Assembly: GCA_024426085.1 (NCBI GenBank) | Contig: CP087976.1 | Span: 62,001 to 126,000 of the forward strand | Source: Rhizobium sp. RCAM05350 | Lineage (GTDB): Bacteria > Pseudomonadota > Alphaproteobacteria > Rhizobiales > Rhizobiaceae | Length of the DNA: 64,000 nt | Reading direction: 5' to 3' | Part shown: positions 9,773 to 20,340 of the stretch, in pieces | Layout: every line of letters begins with the position of its first letter | Position numbering within the stretch: position 1 is the first letter of the stretch | The notes under the pieces: generated by a model | Databases searched by the model: none | What the model saw: the letters and a program-made list of their open reading frames with translations, nothing else | Told to the model about the DNA's origin: nothing | Made by a program: the position numbers and the translations under genes

Positions 9773-11976
9773 ATGAGTAACGCTCTTGAACAACTGTTGG
9801 AAGCCAAATCCATGCTTGGCTCCCACAAGAACCGCCGACGGCTTTTTCTCCGCTTCGACAGCATTTTTTCATCGGCGACCATCGAGCCCCAAGAACTCCG
9901 GAAGCAGATTGCGGCGGTTCACGATGGTTTGCGGCGGCGATGCCAGTTCAAACGGATCAGAATGTCCAATTGGAAGGCTTTTGCGGCTGCGGACCTTGAG
10001 TTTCCTACGACAGAGGCAGCCCGCCCTATTGTTTTGATCGGCGGCGATAACGGCAACGGCAAGACAAGTATCTTGGACGCGCTTATCGCTGGGCTGTACG
10101 GCGCGGCAAGCTTCGTAGACGGCGGTCGCGGTTCCGCACAGGGGTCTGAAGTCGCGCGCCGCGCGGAGTATCGTTCGTTCATCGAACGTGCCTTTCATAA
10201 GCCAGCCTTTGATCGAGGCGACCGAATGTCGTCGGTAGTTGTCGAGCTGTCGATACCCAACGGCCAAATCGAAATCGAACGTCGCTGGTATTTCGACGAC
10301 GAAGGGCAGTTGTTCGAGGATGACGAGGAGGTTGTGGTTCGTCTCGGCAAGGACCGCGATATCGTGGCGGTTCCCCAAGACGAAGACCCGATGTCATTCT
10401 ACGAAGGTCTCATTGCCTCGATCGTTGCTCCCGCCACCATGATCCCTTTCTTCCTGTTCGATGGCGAGCGGGTGGTGGAGCTCGGACGTAAGGACGTTCG
10501 AGAGCAGGTCAGAATAGGTATCGAGAGCGCCTTGGGAATTTCGTCGCTTAAACGTCTGGCGTCCGACCTCTCCGACTACGTAAAGGATCGCTCGCGGGAT
10601 CTCGTCGACGAGGATGTCGATGCCGAGCTGAAACGTGACGTGATCAGGCTGGAGGACAGGCAAGCCGAACACGCGCATGCACGCGATGCCGTCGAAGCAG
10701 AGGCTGCTTCCTTGAAACAGCGACGCGATGCGATCGTCCATGATATGGGCGCTCTGACAAATCACAGTTTCAAGGACAGGCATCAGACTCTCGAGGCGAA
10801 ACACAACGCGACCCAGCAGCTGGCAGCGTTACGGAACGAAATTGCAGGCCACGGCGTCGCGGCTCCTGCCCTTCCTCCTTCTCGGTCGGCCCCTCATGAA
10901 GCGGACGGTGAACGCTCTTGAAAAAACAGCCAGCTCCCGGGTTCTAGACGGTAATCCCTCCGAGCTTGCCCTCGACAACCTTCTGAAGGCTCTTGACCAG
11001 ATCGAGCCGCAGGTCGATGCGGCCACTGGCTCCATGATAAAAGAAAGGGTGCGTTCAGCGTGGTCGATCTCAGCGTCCTGAGAAAAACGCGGATCAGTCC
11101 CGGCACAAGTATCTCGATCGGTATGACGTGGACCGCGTTGTTCAAGGTCTCGGCCAAGGCGTACAGGACGCGAAGGTCCAACTTCCAGAACTCATCCGCC
11201 GAGCAACGGAACTCACCCAGAGCATTCGCGATAACGAAGAGTCCCTTCGGTTCGAGGAGAGCGTCGAGGCTGCCCGAAACCGCTATTCGGTGGTTCTCCG
11301 CGACATTAACGTCGAGCTGGAAACGGTCGAGAGATCGCTGCGCGAAAAGGCGCAGCAACTGTGGCAATTTGAAAACGAGCTCGACGCGAAGCGGACGAAT
11401 CTCGAGCGCAGGTTGATCCAGCGTCGTGGATCGGCCGCGGGCCTGTCAGTGGTGGACGTGGCTACGACCTTGCGCATAGACATACTGCAAGCCATCGAAC
11501 AGATCATACCGGAATACTATGCAGCTTTGGCGGATAAGGTTTCGTCAGAATTACCGCCAACTCGCGCATAAGACAGTCATACAGCGCATTGAAATCGACA
11601 AGGATGGCTCCGTCAGGATTTTCGACGCGGCTGGGACGGATATAAGCCAAGCGGAAGCGTCGGCAGGCGAGAACCAGATTTTTGCAACGTCGCTCATATC
11701 GGCCGTGGGCGGACTGGTCGGCTCTCAGCTTCCGTTGGTGATCGACACGCCGCTTGGCCGCCTTGACACCGGACATCGCGAACGGGTGCTCGACTTTTTC
11801 AAGAACGGCGGGAGCCAAGTTATTATCCTGTCTCAGCCTGAGGAAGTCGGGGGCGCTACTACGAACAGATCGCGGAGTGCGTGTCGGCGGAATACACCCT
11901 GTCATACAAGTCCGCTGACGGCGTGCTTGGCAGCACGGTACTGGAAGACGGCTACTTCAGGCAGAGGGCGGCATGA
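9773..11976 (+). CDS. dndD: DNA sulfur modification protein DndD, first copy
   Basis: An SMC/Rad50-like ATPase of the Dnd modification complex. Walker A GDNGNGKTS is near residue 90, preceded by a 50-residue extension; FFLFDGERVVELG is the DndD hallmark; a coiled-coil middle follows, then Walker B LPLVIDTPLGRLDTGHR and the usual C-terminus GSTVLEDGYF. Four breaks (about 10845, 11080, 11545 and 11855) split it into five frame segments. The rebuilt protein is about 734 residues, close to the family size. The ATG at 9773 starts 29 bases after dndC, and the stop overlaps the following dndE-like ATG. DndD is thought to provide ATP-driven DNA structuring for the sulfur-insertion step. Confidence 0.9.
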
Positions 11977-12398
11977 GCACGGTCCGTTATCCACTGCAGC
12001 TGGGCGATATCGCACGAGCCGATTTCCGAACATCGCTGCCGGCTGATCACGAGAACAGCCGATTTCAGAGAGAGTGGGGGTTCACCTTCCGCTATCAGCC
12101 CGCTCGGCTGGCAATCTCGGTTTCGCTTTCAGACCCTTCAACACCCACCGCGCATATCGAAGCCTACGGAAAGCCCATTAAAGGCGACACGTTGTTCGGA
12201 CAGGATGAAAGCGACCTCGCCGCCTGGATAGCTTTGATCGTCGAGCATGCAGGTGTCGACGACCTCTCCCGCCGTGAGTTTCAGGACCTCGTGGCACAGC
12301 ATTGGTCCCGCGGGTTGGAAATGCTCGAACGCAAGCTGGATAGAACGGACGAGGGGATCGTGGCGGTCGTAGAAAAGCTGCTTTCAACACATCCGTAA
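11973..12398 (+). CDS. DndE-like small protein, first copy
   Basis: A 141-residue intact protein. The order of elements resembles DndE: a helix with ARLAISVSLSDP, a loop with GKPIKGDTLFGQD, a helix DLAAWIALIVEHAGV, and a final helix QHWSRGLEMLERKL that parallels the HVRRGL helix of the second copy at 14.7-15.1 kb. DndE is a small DNA-nick-binding member of the modification complex, normally encoded right after dndD, as here (ATG inside the dndD stop, GCATGA). No single motif is decisive, so the call depends on order and on similarity to the second copy. Confidence 0.6.
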   Translation: MSTVRYPLQLGDIARADFRTSLPADHENSRFQREWGFTFRYQPARLAISVSLSDPSTPTAHIEAYGKPIKGDTLFGQDESDLAAWIALIVEHAGVDDLSRREFQDLVAQHWSRGLEMLERKLDRTDEGIVAVVEKLLSTHP

Positions 12399-12458
12399 CT
12401 CAATAAAGTTATACACTTTCCGGAAGACGTCGATTATAGGTTGCATCTGGGTGGGGCG

Positions 12459-12662
12459 ATGCGGAATCAAGAACTCAGATCATCAATTGTGCGAGATATC
12501 TGCGACCGATCGGATCTGGACGTGGATCTGATATTTCGTTTGCTGAATCTAGAAACGAAACATCGTGATCTTCTGGCGTGGGGAGCGCGCCCAAACCTTC
12601 GACGCGACATAACCGCAATTTTCGAGGAAGAGTTCGATAAGCGTCGGATGGACAACGAATGA
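12459..12662 (+). CDS. Small protein between the two DndD/E modules
   Basis: A 67-residue acidic/basic helical protein (MRNQELRSSIVRDICDRS to KRRMDNE). An in-frame ATG at 12441 would give 73 residues; I favour 12459 because GGTGGGG precedes it, but this is not certain. The stop overlaps the start of the second dndD (ATGA), so it is surely co-translated. The DLIFRLLNLETKHRDLL core looks like the small proteins found beside SMC-like ATPases in DNA-modification islands. I do not recognise a named family. It may be an adaptor for the following ATPase; that is inference from the coupling only. Confidence 0.6.
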   Translation: MRNQELRSSIVRDICDRSDLDVDLIFRLLNLETKHRDLLAWGARPNLRRDITAIFEEEFDKRRMDNE

Positions 12663-14697
12663 AGTTCACCCGCATCCGTCTGAAGAATATTTTCGCGTAC
12701 CATGGCCTCATAGATTTCGATTTCTCCGTCACGACTCAGTCCAGAAATGTCGTTTTGATCTGGGGTCGGAACGGCATGGGGAAAACCAGCTTCCTCAATG
12801 CCGTCAAGTTGATGTTCACGGGAACAGCAAAGAAGGAATTTCGTACTGTTGGCTTCCCGCCTATGGCGCTGAATGAGAAGCAGTTCCTCCTCGGGGATGG
12901 AGCGCGTTGGTCTGGCGTCATAAATCGAAACGCCCTGCGCAAGGGTTTGGCACTCAAAGAACCCGTCGATTCGTTCGTCGAAATTAGCTGGACCGACGAG
13001 GAAGATCGGGAATTCACGTCCACGCGTTGGTGGCACGCCGATGGAGATTCCACGACATCGGGCGTCTTCGTGGATTTCGACGGGAACAGGATGGCGGGCG
13101 ATGCCGCGGCGGACTTCCTCGAGGAGACTCTCCCCGAGCGATTTGGTCAAATTCTTCTTCTTTGACGGAGAAGACATCAAGAGTATTGCAGAATCTTCGG
13201 GCTCTCTTCAGAAGGATTTCAATCGGCTTCTGCAAATTACCTTCCTTGAAGAGCTTGCCGAGGAAGTGCGGAAAATCGTGGACGAGCGGCGTCTACGGGG
13301 TATGCAGTCCGAGTTGCGGCGTCAGGTCGATACCGCGTTATCGACGCAGCGTAGCAACGAAACCTCTATCCTCGAGCTTGAGGAACAGTTAACCGTAATC
13401 GATGACACGTTGACGTCTGATGGTCTGGAGCTTCGCAGGCTGGAGTACCGCAAGTCCAACCTTAGCTCCGGGGCATCTGAACTGCAGCGCGAGGCGCTTG
13501 AGAAGCAGGTGCGCAAACTCAGTGGCCAGCTTGAGAGTTACATAGCCGAAATCGCCACTCAGCTGCCGCTAGACGTTCCAATCATCGCAAATTTGAGGAT
13601 TCTCAAGCGGGTGCGGGATGAGGTCGAAGCGCGCATCGCTGCGGGCGGTTCTGCTGAAGCGAATTTTGTGCGACAGATCAATTCGCAGCTTCCCGATTGG
13701 ATTTCTGAGGCCGCCCCCGATTTGCCGCGTGACGATGTTTCAGGGATCGCCCGCTACCTTACAGCAAAACTCAACAGCGCGCTGAGTCTGACGGGGCCAG
13801 CCCAGGGCATGTTCGCAGCCGCCGACATTTTCCGCATCGAAAAGATGCGCCAGATCGTCGATTTCTGGGGTGCTGCCGGAAACGACCGTCAAGAAAAATA
13901 CGCAACGATGCTCCAGCTTGCAGAGCCAAACAAAGGTCGAGCTGGCTGAGGTTACAGAAGCGCTTCTCAAGCTCGAAGTTGGCGCTCAAGGCAATCTCGA
14001 AGAGTTTCAGGAGGTAACGAATAGAATAGAAGAACTGCGACTGACCGAGGCGCGGCTTAACCAGCAGAAAGGCGTTTCGACAACGAAGCTCGCAGACTTG
14101 AAGCGCCAGCAACTCACGATCGTTGAGGAGATCGCGCGTCTCCAATCCAGCCAGAGTCAGGCAACGACCGAGATGGAGGAGAGCAAGTTCGCTACAAGCA
14201 TTTCTCGGACATTGAATGAGATAGCGTTGGCGTTGAAAGACGCGACCCGCGCCGAACTCGAACTGATGCTCAATGATCGGTTCCGCCGCATTATCTCTCA
14301 CCCTTTGATCAAGCGAATCAGCATTGATGACGCGTACGTGCTGACCTTTCACGAAGAAAGCGGCAGGGCGATAGGACGTACAAGCCTGTCCAGCGGCATG
14401 AAGCAACTGGCAGCGACGGCAATGCTTTGGGCGATGAAGGACAGTGCCAACCGCGACATTCCGGTTATCATTGACACTCCTCTAGGTCGCATCGACCACG
14501 AAAATCAGGACCATCTGCTGATGGCATATTATCCGGTGTTGGCAAAACAGGTCATCATCCTTCCCACGAACGTGGAAATCGATGCGCGCAAGCGTGCAAT
14601 GCTGGAGCCCCGCATTGCTGAGCACTACCTTATCGAAAACACCACTGGTGACGCGGCGATGGTCACAAAGGGCAAAGCACTTGTGGAGCTTGCCTGA
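12659..14697 (+). CDS. Second DndD-like SMC/Rad50 ATPase
   Basis: A paralogue of the first DndD, not a duplicate read. Walker A is GRNGMGKTSFL near residue 37; the DndD hallmark is KFFFFDGEDIKSIAE; the signature is SLSSGMKQLAATAM and Walker B IPVIIDTPLGRIDHENQDHLL. A long coiled coil lies between. Breaks are near 13150 (before DLVKFFFFDGED) and near 13880. Rebuilt length is about 678 residues. Unlike the first copy it has no N-terminal extension; the ATP loop lies almost at the start. It overlaps the small gene before it (ATGA) and the DndE-FtsK gene after it (TGATG). Confidence 0.85.
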
Positions 14698-16185
14698 TGG
14701 TTTCCCGTATTCACCTCACAAAAGAAGAACGCGCCATCATCGAGCGCGTATCTCAGGGATGGCGGCTCAAGCTCGATCAGTGGACGATCGCAAGACTTGC
14801 GCTTGCCCGATCGTTACAAATGACGGAGGCACCGTCGCCTGATCTCTATCCCGTACTATCCTCCCAGCGCGGGGGTGTAGAATTACATCCGCTACAGTTG
14901 ATCGGCGAAGGGCGACCGAACGAATTGGAAGATTTCACCGAGCTATATTGCGCTATGCTCTCGGTATACGAAGGCGTAGATCTGTTCGGTGACGAGAGCC
15001 TCTTCCATGCCGCCCTTCAGCGCCATGTCCGTCGAGGACTGGCCGTCATCAATGAAGAATGGCGCGATCAGTCCGACCTGAACCGCTACATTCTCGACGA
15101 AATCCTGGTCGATAGGATCAAGCGATCCGACAACGGTGAGACCAGCGACGGCCTTGGCGAGAGGGGTCACCCGCGCACTCGGGCAAATCGGGGTCGATGC
15201 GAAGCTTCAGTCGACCACCGTTGGACCACGCCTTACGAGATTCACATACGAACTGCCCCTTCTCGACGATCTGGATCGGCTGCGACGCGGTCAGGACAAG
15301 ATCGGCTTCGCGCTTGGTCTCGGTGACAGGAAAGTCGATGTCGCCGTTGGTACAAGCGAGCGGACAGTGGTGTTAGACGTCCCCCGCCCTTCCACTACCT
15401 GGAAGACTATTAACTGGCCCGATATAGCAAGCGCCCTGGATGGAGCCCCGGCATCTGAAATGTCGCTGCCAATCTGCCTCAGGACAACCGTACTCGGCGA
15501 GCCGCTGCTGATCGACCTCGCGGAAGCTCCGCACCTTTTCATCGGCGGAACGACTGGCAGCGGCAAGAGCATGTGTCTTCACGCAATCCTCTTGTCGCTG
15601 AACCACAACAAGGCATCGGCTCCGGAGCTGCTCCTCATCGACCCAAAGGCCGTCGAGTTCGCGGGCTATCGTGGACTACCCAACCTCATCGGAAAAGAGC
15701 CCGTTGTAACTGCAGACGACGCCTTCAAGGCGTTGAACCAGCTCGTCGAGGAAATGGACCGTCGTCAGTTGGTATTCCAGGAGCTGGGCGTAAGAGACAT
15801 CTCCGAGGCGTTGCAGAAAGGGGCACGGCTCAAGAGGATTGTCGCGGTAGTGGACGAACTTGGCGATCTATTCTTCAACCGCCGTGAGATCGAGGTGCCA
15901 CTTATCAAGCTCGCCCAGAAGTCCCGGTCCTCAGGGATTCATCTGGTGCTGGCAACACAGAGGCCCGAAGCGGCTACCTTCCCTGGGTTGCTGCGATCAA
16001 ATATTCCAAGTCGAATTGCTCTGACGGTGCAGAAGAACGCGGAGTCAAGAATCATTCTCGACGAGGGCGGCGCGGAGCTGCTGCTCGGCAAAGGCGACAT
16101 GATCGTCAAATTCACGGGACGGCAGGTGGTCAGAGGTCACGGAAGCCGTGTCCTTCCTTCCGATATCAGCGAGACATTGAGATAG
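14697..16185 (+). CDS. DndE-like domain joined to FtsK/SpoIIIE-type DNA translocase
   Basis: Residues 1-150 look DndE-like: IHLTKEERAIIERVSQGW, WTIARLALARSLQM, then ELYCAMLSVYEGVDLF and QRHVRRGLAVINEEW. Then comes an FtsK-type motor: an alpha/beta domain (TTVGPRLTRFTYELP), Walker A GGTTGSGKSMCLHAILLSL, LLLIDPKAVEFAGY, Walker B RIVAVVDELGDLFF, SSGIHLVLATQRPEA and LRSNIPSRIALTV, all classic FtsK motifs. No winged-helix gamma domain follows. The two parts are in different frames overlapping at about 15136-15326, an implausibly long natural overlap. The simplest reading is one fused gene of about 496 residues with an indel near 15120-15180; separate genes remain possible. It probably pumps or scans DNA for the modification or restriction complex. 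Confidence 0.75.
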
Positions 16186-16187
16186 AC

Positions 16188-17356
16188 ATGCAGAATATTA
16201 CGGTTTCGGACTGGAAGTTGATCCGTCTCACGGTCGATGAGCTCGGGCCGTTCCGCAACGGCAAGCGCGAGTTCGACTTCTTCGGCATCGAACCTGGAGC
16301 CTCCGACCCGTTTGCGGCAGGCCCGGCGAACATCTATATGGTGTTGGCAAAGAACGCATACGGCAAGACAACCGTGTTGGAGGCAATCTTTGGCCTCTTC
16401 GGACTGCTTAACGAAAAGCCTAACGGCAGGTTTTCGCAATTCTCCGCCACCGGACAGGCTCAGGTTGACATCCGCTCGACCTGGACGATCGATGGCGTGT
16501 CACAGGATGTGTTGTTGTCGCTTTGGACTGGATCGGGCGGTCCCGTAAGGACGTGGGATCACGAAGAACTGGACACAGTGGCGCAGACCCGCAACTGGGC
16601 TAAACTTGGCGTGTCGATGACTGCGCAAGGCTTGAGCGTGAATTCGCAGACGAACGAACTGGGCGCGCTTTTCTTCGAAGCCATGCAACGTTCCCTCGGT
16701 CAAGCACCCGTCGAACTGTTTGGACTTTCACAAAATCTGCCGACTGTCCTCTATTTCCCAGCCGATCGCCGCGTCGTGGCGCCTGCGGAACACTATGCAG
16801 GTGACGCGGCCCGATATCTGGGGTTATCAGCCAGCCCAAGTGTTCAGTTCCGACGGACCTGAATGGGGTACGTCCATCGACAACGTACTGGTGTGGCTCG
16901 AGTGGCTTGCCGACAGACGCTCCGACGGAGCGGGTGATCAACGCGTTGACGATCTCCTGGACTTCCTAAACATACTCATTTTCAAAGACGATCCTTCGAA
17001 ATCTATTACTAGGCCTCAACGCGAGGAATTGCGGACATACGTCAAGACTCGTTACGGCGTGCATTCGCTGGCCGCCCTCAGCCACGGCGAACGGGCAATG
17101 CTCCAGATACTCGGCCGTACGCTGACTCACATGACCTCAAATACGATCATTCTCATCGACGAGATCGAGATCCACCTCCATACCAGATGGATGAACCGGA
17201 TGTTCAGAAGCGATGAAAGAACTGCTTCGGAAGTACACTGCCCTCACACTGATATTCACAACGCACAACCGCGAGCTGATGCACGTCTTCCAGCACAACG
17301 TGAAGGAAGAAGGCTTGGTCAAGGGTGGCCACTTGATAGAAAGCGATATCCAGTAA
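16188..17356 (+). CDS. AAA/ABC-type ATPase (OLD/AriA-like)
   Basis: The P-loop AKNAYGKTTVLEAIFGLFG lies near residue 58 after a beta-rich start (LIRLTVDELGPFRNGKREF). The C-terminal half has SHGERAMLQILGR (signature), Walker B NTIILIDEIEIHLH and the switch histidine in LIFTTHNREL. Breaks are near 16830 (to YQPAQVFSSDGPEWG) and near 17212 (to MKELLRKYTALTL). Rebuilt length is about 389 residues. The TAA overlaps the ATG of the next gene (TAATG), so the two form a coupled pair. ATPases of this class pair with TOPRIM nucleases in defence systems such as OLD, Gabija and PARIS; which of these is closest cannot be settled by eye. Confidence 0.8.
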
Positions 17357-18240
17357 TGGCGAATCTTTCCCAGATTTCCGACACGGCCGAACTCGACAAC
17401 AAGTACATCGGCAAGGTCGTCGTCTATGTCGAAGCGGAAAGCGACGCCAATCTCTTCGAGGTTCTGGTCGGACCCGGGCACGCCGAACGCATCGAGTTCA
17501 AGACAACACCGGAAGGGGGCAATGGCTGCGGGCCAACGACCGCGCGGGTCAAGCGCGAGCGCGTAACGAACCGTAAGGTTTTCGGCCTGATCGACGGCGA
17601 GGCGGCGACTTCGTCGCATCTTGGCTTCGAGAAGATGCTGTCATGTGTCGAACCGACCTTCGTGGTCGACGACCCGGAACTGGAGGGCGTCCTCTTCCTG
17701 GCGGATCACGAGGCGGAGAACATATTGCTGAGACACTCCGACGTCTGTCATTTTATTGTCAACGATACGCCCCTCGCCGGAATGAAAAGCAGAACGGCGG
17801 ACGAAGTGCGAAAGTACATAAACGGGATCGTGGACCGTTACTTCTCGAGCGCCATCTGCAAGTACACGAGCGCGCGGCTACACTCGGCCAACGCGATGGC
17901 GGGTATCCTCGACAGCGGAATGTTTTTCAACGACCTCTCCCGGAGCAAATTCCTAAAGTTGCTTCAGGCCAAGGTGGTCGCAGCGGGATGCTCGTGGGAG
18001 GACTTCAGGACGGAGCTCGATACTCTGCGTGGCCTGATCGAGACACGGTTCGCCACCATGGAGGATGAGCTGAAGGAGGAGGAGCGAAAACGGCTGTCCG
18101 ACGGTAAAAGTGCGCTTGCTAGGATTAAGCACCAGTTTGGCGTCAGCAAGTCCTGGGAAGGTCACCTAGCGAACGAGCTAGCAGGCCTCCCGTATGCCGC
18201 CGAATTCAGAGAGAGTGTCTTTCGCAGAACTGGGTTGTGA
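17356..18240 (+). CDS. TOPRIM/DUF4435-like partner of the AAA ATPase
   Basis: A 294-residue protein whose start overlaps the ATPase stop. The N-terminal part fits a TOPRIM/DUF4435 fold: GKVVVYVEAESDANLFEVL (with the TOPRIM glutamate) and then the strand VFGLIDGEAA with an acidic pair. A DPELEGVLFL-DHEAENILL stretch and a helical C-terminus rich in K/E (EDELKEEERKRLSDGK) follow. DUF4435 proteins paired with an ATPase are the effector (AriB) of PARIS defence, where they cut tRNA, or are DNA nucleases in OLD-like systems. The assignment is by fold impression. If real, it could act as the toxic or restriction arm of the Dnd island. Confidence 0.55.
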   Translation: MANLSQISDTAELDNKYIGKVVVYVEAESDANLFEVLVGPGHAERIEFKTTPEGGNGCGPTTARVKRERVTNRKVFGLIDGEAATSSHLGFEKMLSCVEPTFVVDDPELEGVLFLADHEAENILLRHSDVCHFIVNDTPLAGMKSRTADEVRKYINGIVDRYFSSAICKYTSARLHSANAMAGILDSGMFFNDLSRSKFLKLLQAKVVAAGCSWEDFRTELDTLRGLIETRFATMEDELKEEERKRLSDGKSALARIKHQFGVSKSWEGHLANELAGLPYAAEFRESVFRRTGL

Positions 18241-18412
18241 CGGTTCCCAATTCTATCGTGGCCATTTTAACCCCGCACTGACGCTTCTCGATCAAGCTTC
18301 TCGTGAGGACTGCTCAGATGTCCCTGAACGGCTGGGTAGCGGTGATAGCCCATGCGTGATTCCGGCGTTTCCCATCCGAGGATAGCAGGTTGAGGGAGGA
18401 CGTGTTCGCACT

Positions 18413-20195
18413 ATGGCTGCAGGTAAGAAGGTAGGCCGAACATTATACCTCCACAGGGATGCGATCGACGCCCTTCCCAACGAAGCGCTGCGGAGTGTTG
18501 CCACAGCGATGTTGTCGACGCCCGCTTTCGAATGGAATGTGGTCAAGGTCGAAGCGGGCAAGGTTTCGCTTCTGCAATACGAGGACTTCGATGCTCATGC
18601 CTTCCCGGCGTTGTTGCTGGCCAAGACGTTTAGGCTGCCGGAATTCGAACTCACGGAAACCGACTATTCGAGGCGCGCAAACCCACCGATCCTACACCGA
18701 AAAGAACTCCTGCTGCCCGAAGGGGACCCCCGACGTCCCGCATTCAGTTCCATCACGGCCTTTTCGGAACGTCACGGCCTGTTTGCGGACACCAAACGGA
18801 TCGGGACCCGAGAGGTCTGGGCGAAGCTCGTGTCGGACGCGGGGCTGGTCATCGACGGCCCTCGCCTACGCCACGCTTCGTTCGCCAGCGTCGAGCGCCA
18901 CAAGACCGCCATAAGGCGATACGACCTTTCTGCCCCTGTAGCGCTCATGCTCAAGTATGGAATGCTGCGGAGGGCTTTCAGCCTGTTCGACTACGGCTGC
19001 GGTCTCGGCAGCGACGTCACCATCCTGAAGAACAGCGGATATGACGCCTTTGGCTGGGACCCGGCGCACAATCCGGATGGACTCAAAAGAGAAGCCGATG
19101 TCGTCAATCTCGGCTTCGTCGTCAACGTCATAGAGAATCCCCACGAACGAGCCGAGACGGTCAGGCAGGCTTGGTCGTATAGCAAGAGGGGCCTCTGTGT
19201 CGCGGCAATGCTCGTCAACCAAGCGGACATATCCGGACACACACCTCACGGCGATGGATATCTCACATCCAGGGCGACGTTCCAGAAATACTACACCCAG
19301 GCTGACCTGATTACCTGGATCTCGGAAATCGTGGGCGAACAGGCCATTACCCTGGGCAATGGGGCAGTAGCGGTTTTTCGGGACAAAGACCTCGAGCAGG
19401 AGATCAGGTTCGCCCGCTACTCCCGAATATCCGCGCCATCTATGGGCTCGACGCGTCTCGCCCGTCCGCTGCGCGCGGCCAAGACAACAAAGGATATACC
19501 GCCCGCCGTCACCGCCGCCTTATGGGAACTGACCCTCAGCCTCGGCAGAGCCCCCTGACCCTCTCGAGATCGATGCTGAGACGTCTTCGTTAATCGCGCT
19601 CGCGTCGCTTTCTCCGGCTGCCACTATCCACTCCTGTGTTGCGGGCTTCACGACCGCCGAACTGGAGGATGCGGCCGGAAAGAAACGCGAGGACGTCATC
19701 GTTATGGCGGCCTTGTCGCTCTTTCCGGGAGCGCCGAGATACGCGGCGTTGCCGCCGTCCATTCGGCGGAGCGTCCGCTACTTTTTCGGCAGCCACGAAC
19801 GACTACTGGACGAGGCGCGCGGCCAGTTAACGGCATTGCAGGGTACAGACTCGTTGTCAGAGAGCTTTCACTCGGCTGTCACGGGCGGGGTGGCCATGCT
19901 GATTAATGACGCCCTTTCGTTCGGCATGACCAGCGAGGGGCGCTTGCCCGTTGGTCTGAGGGTGATGCTTGGCTGCGCTGAACTCGTCGCCCCTGGCTTC
20001 GGCGCGTGCGATATCGTGGAGATCGGGCCCGCGCGTGGACGGCTGAAGGGATATGTCTGCCGAAATTTCGACTCCGCCTTGCCGAGGATAGCATCCCGGA
20101 TAGTCGTCGATCTCGCACGCTTCTCAATTGATAGGAAGGATTTCACCGATCGAGTGCTCTACACGAAGTCTCGATACATGGAACACACCGCCTGA
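18413..20195 (+). CDS. Dnd-associated putative methyltransferase
   Basis: It resembles the family annotated as DNA phosphorothioation-associated putative methyltransferase. Features: start GKKVGRTLYLHRDAI, DAHAFPALLLAKTF, SAM motif I LFDYGCGLGSDV near residue 195, FGWDPAHNPDG, and NLGFVVNVIENPHER. The frame breaks near 19550 (…LGRAP); the other frame continues DPLEIDAETSSLIALASL to YMEHTA with no stop, so I join them into about 594 residues. It starts 173 bases after the TOPRIM gene on the same strand, so it belongs to the island. Family members occur only beside dnd genes as far as I know; the modified base or target is unknown. Confidence 0.82.
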
Positions 20196-20340
20196 ATTTC
20201 GAGCGACAGCGTTCGATAGAGGCTGAACTCGTAGCCAAGGGGGTTGTGGACAGCAACGGAAACGGCCCGGAAGGGCGCGCCTTCAACGCGATGTTAAAAG
20301 GCATTTTAAAACAGTAATTTAACAATTTTGTACCGCTAGA

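Noticed and set aside
16720..18240. An apparent single ATPase-TOPRIM protein
   Set aside because: The ATPase C-terminus with its switch histidine lies in another frame and stops at 17356, exactly overlapping the next ATG; an indel near 17212 creates the false fusion.
7474..20195. Prophage origin of the island
   Set aside because: No capsid, terminase, portal, tail or lysis genes; all genes fit DNA modification and defence.
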